Shown here: positions 5,565-9,228 of the stretch, piece by piece
Layout: each line of letters starts with the position of its first letter
Numbering within the stretch: position 1 is the stretch's first letter
NCBI GenBank assembly: GCA_002495235.1
Contig: DAEG01000014.1
Span: 3,134 to 12,361, forward strand
Reading direction: 5' to 3'
From: Euryarchaeota archaeon UBA287
GTDB lineage: Archaea > Thermoplasmatota > UBA186 > UBA287
DNA length: 9,228 nt
Position numbers and translations under genes: made by a program
The notes under the pieces: model-generated
Databases searched by the model: none
The model's input: only the letters and a program-made list of their open reading frames with translations
Told to the model about the DNA's origin: nothing

Positions 5565-6317
5565 ATGAACAGGATTGTGGAGATGATAGTGTGTTTGGCG
5601 CTGGCGCTCGCCCTTGTCGGGACTGAGTGCGTCAGCGCGCAGCAGCTGAAGGACGGGGTGTACTATGCAGAAGAGGATGACTTCGACGCTCACGACTGGA
5701 AGGGCATGATGACCCTGATGGTCAAAAATGGGAAGATAACGGAGGTCTTCTATGATGAGGTGAGCAAGAGTGGCGAGCTGAAGAGCCTTAACAACAGCTA
5801 CTCGCAGATGATGAAACAGGTGAGCAAGGTGGCGCCAAAGGAGGCTGCGGAGAAGCTCTCGTCGTCATTGGTGACTAAGCAGGATCCGGCAAAGGTGGAC
5901 GCGGTCACCGGGGCCACGGACAGCTCTGTCAGGTTCAGGGCTCTGGCACAGAAGGCGCTCAAGGAGGGGCCAGAGAAAAAGAGCGGAAACTACTATCCCG
6001 GTTTTTATACCGCGGAGAGCACATACGATTCGCACGGTTACAAGGCCTATGCCGCCATGCTCATAAACGATGGCAAGGTAGCTAATGCGTGGTTCGGAGA
6101 GCTAGACAAGAGCGGGGCGGTCAAGAGCGCTAACGCGACCTATTCCAATATGATGAAACAGGTGAGCAAGGTGTCTCCCGCTGAGGCCGAGATGGCGCTG
6201 ACCCGGTCTCTGGTGACTAAGCAGGATCCGGCAAAGGTGGATGCAGTAACGGGGGCCACGGACACAACGAACCTGTTCAAAAAACTGATGGGCGAAGCTC
6301 TAGCGCACGCCCGTTGA
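5565..6317 (+). CDS. exported protein with two tandem FMN-binding domains
   Basis: This 250-residue protein starts with a signal peptide: a hydrophobic core at about residues 6-20, then VSA before QQ as a likely cleavage site. There is no good lipobox. Two homologous domains follow (about 29-133 and 144-247), each starting with GVYYAEE / GFYTAES and ending in QDPAKVDAVTGAT. DxxTGAT is the flavinylation motif of the FMN_bind family (NqrC/RnfG type), where ApbE attaches FMN to a threonine, here probably Thr118 and Thr232. The arrangement resembles Listeria PplA, a two-domain extracellular flavoprotein of electron transfer, so a role in electron transfer outside the membrane is inferred. No ApbE, NqrB/RnfD or cytochrome gene is in the window. 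Parts of the two domains are identical at DNA level. The stop is one base from the convergent map gene. Confidence 0.88.
   Translation: MNRIVEMIVCLALALALVGTECVSAQQLKDGVYYAEEDDFDAHDWKGMMTLMVKNGKITEVFYDEVSKSGELKSLNNSYSQMMKQVSKVAPKEAAEKLSSSLVTKQDPAKVDAVTGATDSSVRFRALAQKALKEGPEKKSGNYYPGFYTAESTYDSHGYKAYAAMLINDGKVANAWFGELDKSGAVKSANATYSNMMKQVSKVSPAEAEMALTRSLVTKQDPAKVDAVTGATDTTNLFKKLMGEALAHAR
5808..6241 (+). repeat. Intragenic direct repeats, 342-base period
   Basis: Two blocks are identical in DNA between the FMN domains: 24 bases at 5808-5831 and 6150-6173, and 31 bases at 5869-5899 and 6211-6241. All are offset by exactly 342 bases (114 codons). Intervening sequence has diverged, including at synonymous sites, so the pattern fits a tandem domain duplication with later patchy gene conversion or strong local constraint. 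Confidence 0.85.
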
Positions 6318-6318
6318 A

Positions 6319-7239
6319 TCAGAGCGAGGTCATGACCTCGCATCCCTCATTTTTTATTAGCAGAGTGTGTTCCCACTGGGATACCACTGACCCTGTGACC
6401 TCCCTGAGCACAGGATAATTCCTCACGACTCCGCTTCTCTCCAGTATCTTCAGAGCTTTCTGCGTGGTTTTTCTGTCCGTTCCTCTCTTTTCCTCGATCC
6501 TGACGCACCACCTCTCGCAGAATGGCAGTGACGAGAGCTCTCTGCTTGAGGCTATGTCCTCCATGAGCGCTCTGGCGGTCTCATTGTGCACGTTCTTCTT
6601 TCCTGCGAAATGGTATATGTTCCCATTCTCCCGCTCCACGACGTAACCTCTGCCGGGTGTGGAGAAAGGCTCGACCGCCAGGAACATGCCCTCCCTTATG
6701 ATCCCAGAATCTCTCTCAGCTATGTTTGGTACGGATATTCCAGCGTGAAGGTTGTACTCCGCGACTTCGTGCCCGGAGAGATTCTCCACAGGCGCAAAAC
6801 CCATGGAGGATATCTCCTGTTCGATCACGCTCCCCACCTCTCCGGCGCTGATGCCCGCCTTCATGGCCTGTATGGCTCTGTTCAGAGCCCTCCTGGAGCT
6901 CTCTATCAGGGCCATCTGGTCATTGCTTCCTATTTCCACGGTTATCGCGCTGTCCCCTATGCACCCGCCATAGCACGCTCCGCAGTCTATCTTGACCAGC
7001 TGCCCTCTGCGCAACACCAGTTCGCAATCGCTCGAGGGCGTGAAGTGCGCGGCGGCGTCGTCCACGGACAGGTTGACCGGAAAGGCGGGAAAAGCTCCCT
7101 CTTTCCTGATGTACGATTCGATGTCCTCTGCCAGTGCCAGAAGGGAATACCCCTCTCTGGCCCTGCTTTTTCCTATCTCAAGCGCTCTGGCTGTTATCTG
7201 TCCGGCCTTTCTGTATCTGCTGAAAATATCCTCTTCCAC
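6319..7239 (-). CDS. map: methionine aminopeptidase, type II (archaeal)
   Basis: This 306-residue enzyme removes the initiator methionine from nascent proteins. All five dimetal ligands of the pita-bread fold are present: Asp85 (KIDCGA), Asp96 (GDSA), His157 (LSGHEV), Glu190 (LAVEPFST) and Glu290 (QWEHTLL). The conserved substrate-side His65 lies in AAHFTP. The insert between His157 and the last ligand, about residues 210-275, is the type II helical subdomain, and the length matches archaeal enzymes. Between the two aspartates lie three cysteines (86, 89, 93), unusual for the family. The start codon is GTG, 20 bases after the stop of tsaC, so the two are probably cotranscribed; only a weak GGTG lies upstream. 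The gene end carries the palindrome described separately. Confidence 0.95.
   Translation of the reverse strand: MEEDIFSRYRKAGQITARALEIGKSRAREGYSLLALAEDIESYIRKEGAFPAFPVNLSVDDAAAHFTPSSDCELVLRRGQLVKIDCGACYGGCIGDSAITVEIGSNDQMALIESSRRALNRAIQAMKAGISAGEVGSVIEQEISSMGFAPVENLSGHEVAEYNLHAGISVPNIAERDSGIIREGMFLAVEPFSTPGRGYVVERENGNIYHFAGKKNVHNETARALMEDIASSRELSSLPFCERWCVRIEEKRGTDRKTTQKALKILERSGVVRNYPVLREVTGSVVSQWEHTLLIKNEGCEVMTSL
6324..6355 (+). terminator. Candidate terminator: 18-base palindrome followed by a T-run
   Basis: GCGAGGTCATGACCTCGC (6324-6341) is a perfect palindrome that can form a 7-bp hairpin with a CATG loop, followed by six T at 6350-6355. It begins seven bases after the FMN-binding gene stop, where a terminator for that gene would be expected. 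It lies entirely within the last codons of map on the other strand. Archaeal termination depends mainly on the T-run, so the hairpin role is uncertain; a protein-binding site is the alternative. Confidence 0.5.
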
Positions 7240-7259
7240 GGAGCACCAGAGGATAGACC

Positions 7260-7820
7260 TTACAAATAATTTTCTATTACGACGGACCCCTGCCTTATGA
7301 TCCTCCCAGAGACGCAGTCGTAGACCGTGGAAGGCTCCCCGCCTCTCTCACCTCCGTCGATGTACAGATCCACCTCATCCCCGAGCTGGGCTCTCGCCTC
7401 ATCGGCGCTCCTCGCCGGAGGCCTGCCGTGTACGTTCGCGCTGGTCGCTGTTATGGGCCGCCCCAATCCCCGTATTATACCCAGAGCTATCTCGTCTGCG
7501 GGCATCCTTATCCCTATGGTGCCGGACCCGCCGGTCAGGACCCCGGGAAGTTTTTTGTTCTTCACCACCAGGGTCAGCGCTCCGGGCATGTGATGCACAA
7601 AAAGCCTCTCTGCGAGCTCGTTCAGTTCCGAGTACTCTCGGGCCATCTCTACGTCACAGACGGCCACGCTTATCGCCATGCCTCTCTCCCTTCCTTTGAT
7701 CTCGAATATCCTCTTCACAGCGCTCTCGTTCATGGCGTCAGCCCCAAGCCCATAGACCGTGTCCGTCGGGTAGACTATGACCCTGCCCTCCCGCAGTAGC
7801 CGCACGGCATTCTCGATCAT
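7260..7820 (-). CDS. tsaC: threonylcarbamoyl-AMP synthase, TsaC/YrdC family
   Basis: This 186-residue protein consists of the YrdC domain alone, without the C-terminal Sua5 domain. The family makes threonylcarbamoyl-AMP from threonine, bicarbonate and ATP, the first step of t6A formation at position 37 of tRNAs that read ANN codons. Seen are YPTDTVYGLGADA (17-29), KGRERGMAIS (42-51, the basic nucleotide-binding stretch), MPGALTLVV (78-86), IGIRMP (102-107), ATSAN (125-129) and STV (164-166). The ATG at 7820 is about 25 bases from a TATA element, so the transcript is leaderless. It leads a two-gene unit with map. The tRNA-Arg(UCU) in this window reads AGA/AGG codons and has A37, so it is a potential t6A substrate; that link is inference. 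Confidence 0.94.
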   Translation of the reverse strand: MIENAVRLLREGRVIVYPTDTVYGLGADAMNESAVKRIFEIKGRERGMAISVAVCDVEMAREYSELNELAERLFVHHMPGALTLVVKNKKLPGVLTGGSGTIGIRMPADEIALGIIRGLGRPITATSANVHGRPPARSADEARAQLGDEVDLYIDGGERGGEPSTVYDCVSGRIIRQGSVVIENYL

Positions 7821-7840
7821 GGACCCACTGTCTTTCTGTC

Positions 7841-7850
7841 TATTTTAATT
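7841..7850 (-). promoter_or_regulatory. TATA element of the tsaC-map operon
   Basis: Minus-strand AATTAAAATA is centred about 25.5 bases before the tsaC ATG at 7820, predicting a leaderless transcript. Confidence 0.65.
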
Positions 7851-7946
7851 TTTGAGAGGATCCCTGCAGATGGGCCAAGGTCGCACCGCTCTTTTGCAGG
7901 ACTCAGAGTGCGCAGGTTATCAGCGGGGTTGTCATGTATGAGAAAG

Positions 7947-7956
7947 TTAGATATAC
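7947..7956 (+). promoter_or_regulatory. TATA element of the phospholipase C-like gene
   Basis: TTAGATATAC is centred about 26 bases before a GTG at 7979. It supports leaderless initiation at that GTG, because it would lie inside the coding sequence if the ATG at 7934 were used. Confidence 0.55.
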
Positions 7957-7978
7957 GGGCAAAGGCGTAACAAATAGT

Positions 7979-8926
7979 GTGAGGAGATATCTTTCGATCA
8001 TGCTCGCCTTTTTGGTCTGTGTCTCTTTTTTGGCCAGCGCTGTTGCGTGGAGCAACGGGGGTTACACGAGCGGCGATTACGTGATCTACGGAACGCACGA
8101 TATGATCGCCAACACTGCCTATTACATCGTTCGGGATCACGAGCCAGAGGCTGTCGGCTATATCGGATCGGTGGACAAATGGAGAGACTTCCTATACTAC
8201 ACAGAGTGGCCGGATATGGGGCCGACGGAGCTGGGGTATCCTGACTGGGAGAACCACAACTACGACTTCCATGACTATGGTTATTGCGGGGAGGCTCCGC
8301 AGAGAGGTGCCGCGCCAAAGGTCAGAGAGCTCTACTGGCAGGCCGTCGAGAACATATCCCTCTGGCAGAAGGGCGGTTCAGAGGAGTACGCGAAGAACGC
8401 CGCCAAGCTCATGGGGCTTCTGGCCCACTACTTCGGTGACATAACCGTGCCCATGCACACGGATGACACCTCTGACGGGTCGCCGGAGCACACGGAAACA
8501 ACACTTCTGTTCCCTGACGGTAAAACCAAGGAAGACAGTTATCATTCCCTGTACGAGAAAGCCATAGACTGGGGAGTCAAGACGAACAGCTCGGACAACA
8601 TAACCAACGTCATCCTCGAGCGGACTCGTGGATACGCGCCCACACATATTGATGATATAGAAAGCTTTGTTATCGAGACCGCCATGCGGTCGAACGGCTA
8701 TCCGGACGAAGTCTCGGCGACGGATCCGCAGGGATCCACCGTAGGGGCCGGATACTGGAGGTCCGTCGAAAAGGTCAGGGAGTGTGTGGATGAGAGTCTC
8801 TCATACAAGGGCATACCCGGCATGGACGAGGAGCTATACGGTGAGACGCTCGACCTATTGACCATGGCCGTGGAGGGTTTCACGGATATCCTGTACTCTG
8901 CGTGGCTTGACGCTTCAGAGATGTAG
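7979..8926 (+). CDS. secreted zinc-dependent phospholipase C-like protein
   Basis: From GTG 7979 the protein has 315 residues. A signal peptide, MRRYLSIMLAFLVCVSFLAS followed by AVA, ends just before Trp24. The mature protein would then start with Trp, as in Bacillus cereus phospholipase C, where Trp1 is a zinc ligand. The other trinuclear zinc ligands have counterparts: His40, Asp79, His93, His150, Asp154, His160, His189 and Glu193. Spacings D79-H93, H150-D154-H160 and H189-E193 equal those of the Bacillus enzyme; the gap between His160 and His189 is longer. The protein should hydrolyse phosphate esters outside the membrane. Archaeal lipids differ from the bacterial substrate, so the real target is unknown; host or prey phospholipids are possible. 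An ATG at 7934 in frame is an alternative start but has no TATA at the right distance. Confidence 0.85.
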   Translation: MRRYLSIMLAFLVCVSFLASAVAWSNGGYTSGDYVIYGTHDMIANTAYYIVRDHEPEAVGYIGSVDKWRDFLYYTEWPDMGPTELGYPDWENHNYDFHDYGYCGEAPQRGAAPKVRELYWQAVENISLWQKGGSEEYAKNAAKLMGLLAHYFGDITVPMHTDDTSDGSPEHTETTLLFPDGKTKEDSYHSLYEKAIDWGVKTNSSDNITNVILERTRGYAPTHIDDIESFVIETAMRSNGYPDEVSATDPQGSTVGAGYWRSVEKVRECVDESLSYKGIPGMDEELYGETLDLLTMAVEGFTDILYSAWLDASEM

Positions 8927-9072
8927 CCGATATTCGTGGTGAAGCGTTTGCGGTCTCTTTCCCTGCCGCTACCCCGCGGGTATGATGAGCTTGTCGGGGG
9001 TATTTCTGTCATCAGCACCTTACGCCGATTGTTGGATCTATCGCGACCCTGGCTGTTGGGCCCTGGCCAAAA

Positions 9073-9083
9073 AGCTTTTAAGC
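9073..9083 (+). promoter_or_regulatory. TATA element of the gene starting at 9103
   Basis: AGCTTTTAAGC has its TTTTAA core centred about 25 bases before GTG 9103, again implying a leaderless transcript. The preceding gap 8927-9072 shows no gene. Confidence 0.6.
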
Positions 9084-9102
9084 CCGGAAAACAAGAACAT
9101 TT

Positions 9103-9228
9103 GTGAAGACCATTCTGATAGTGATCCTTCTTTTTGTGCAGGTGCCTCTGTCCGCTCTTCAAGGGCCTGTAGAACTCGAGCCATCGGAGGTGAGGGACTA
9201 CGAGGGCATTGATCTGTCGTCCATAGCG
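9103..9228 (+). CDS. exported protein, N-terminal fragment (possible molybdopterin oxidoreductase)
   Basis: The frame opens at GTG 9103 and runs out of the window after 42 codons. The translation starts MKTILIVILLFVQVPLSALQ, a clear signal peptide, followed by a short acidic stretch with EVRDYEGIDLSSIA. This last segment resembles, from memory, the start of archaeal sulfite-oxidase-type molybdopterin oxidoreductases (YxGxxLSSI, then DFRENSIKGPQ), but the diagnostic part would lie beyond base 9228. I am fairly confident of a real exported protein and unsure of the function. The TATA element at 9073-9083 supports the GTG start. Confidence 0.7.
   Translation, partial: MKTILIVILLFVQVPLSALQGPVELEPSEVRDYEGIDLSSIA

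Noticed and set aside
6586..7269. Long plus-strand open frame of 227 codons opposite map
   Set aside because: The opposite strand encodes a methionine aminopeptidase with every metal ligand; this frame is a by-product of its codon pattern.
1..9228. CRISPR array, insertion sequence or phage module
   Set aside because: There are no regularly spaced repeats, no transposase or integrase frame, and no terminal inverted repeats with target duplications.

Overview
The window looks archaeal. Most first genes have a TATA element centred about 25-28 bases upstream of the start codon, which implies leaderless transcripts. Gene content agrees: a RibL-type FAD synthase, an archaeal cis-prenyltransferase, a type II methionine aminopeptidase, a UPF0200 kinase, separate PyrB and PyrI chains, and a tRNA with a bulge-helix-bulge intron. 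I lean towards a Thermoplasmatota-like euryarchaeote of medium GC content, but the lineage is an inference. A few genes (HPr, the 5'-nucleotidase, the Zn-dependent phospholipase C) belong to families better known from bacteria.

Layout. Bases 2-349 (+) are the 3' end of a 5'-nucleotidase. It meets ptsH (HPr), which is translationally coupled to ribL (346-1034, -). A divergent promoter region (1035-1184) precedes the uppS-mtnA operon (1185-3048, +). Next is a tRNA-Arg(UCU) at 3067-3240 (+), split by a 99-nt intron in its T-loop. The tRNA's 3' end overlaps, in antisense, the end of the pyrB-pyrI-UPF0200 kinase operon (3218-5162, -). A roughly 360-base gene-free stretch with two hairpins lies upstream of an exported tandem FMN-binding protein (5565-6317, +). 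That gene converges on map, the second gene of a tsaC-map pair (6319-7820, -). A secreted Zn phospholipase C-like protein (7979-8926, +) and the first 42 codons of another exported protein (9103-9228, +) close the window.

How the genes fit together. The intracellular genes are housekeeping: FAD synthesis, polyprenyl carrier synthesis, methylthioribose phosphate salvage, pyrimidine synthesis, t6A tRNA modification and N-terminal methionine removal. The products at 5565, 7979 and 9103 each carry a signal peptide and act outside the membrane, as probably does the 5'-nucleotidase. First genes appear leaderless, while operon-internal genes use ATGA stop-start overlaps or Shine-Dalgarno sites.

The most remarkable object is the tRNA-Arg intron. 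It sits between T-loop positions 59 and 60, has a strict bulge-helix-bulge, and can fold with no unpaired bases at the junction into a four-way junction of three consecutive hairpins closed by the intron's terminal helix.
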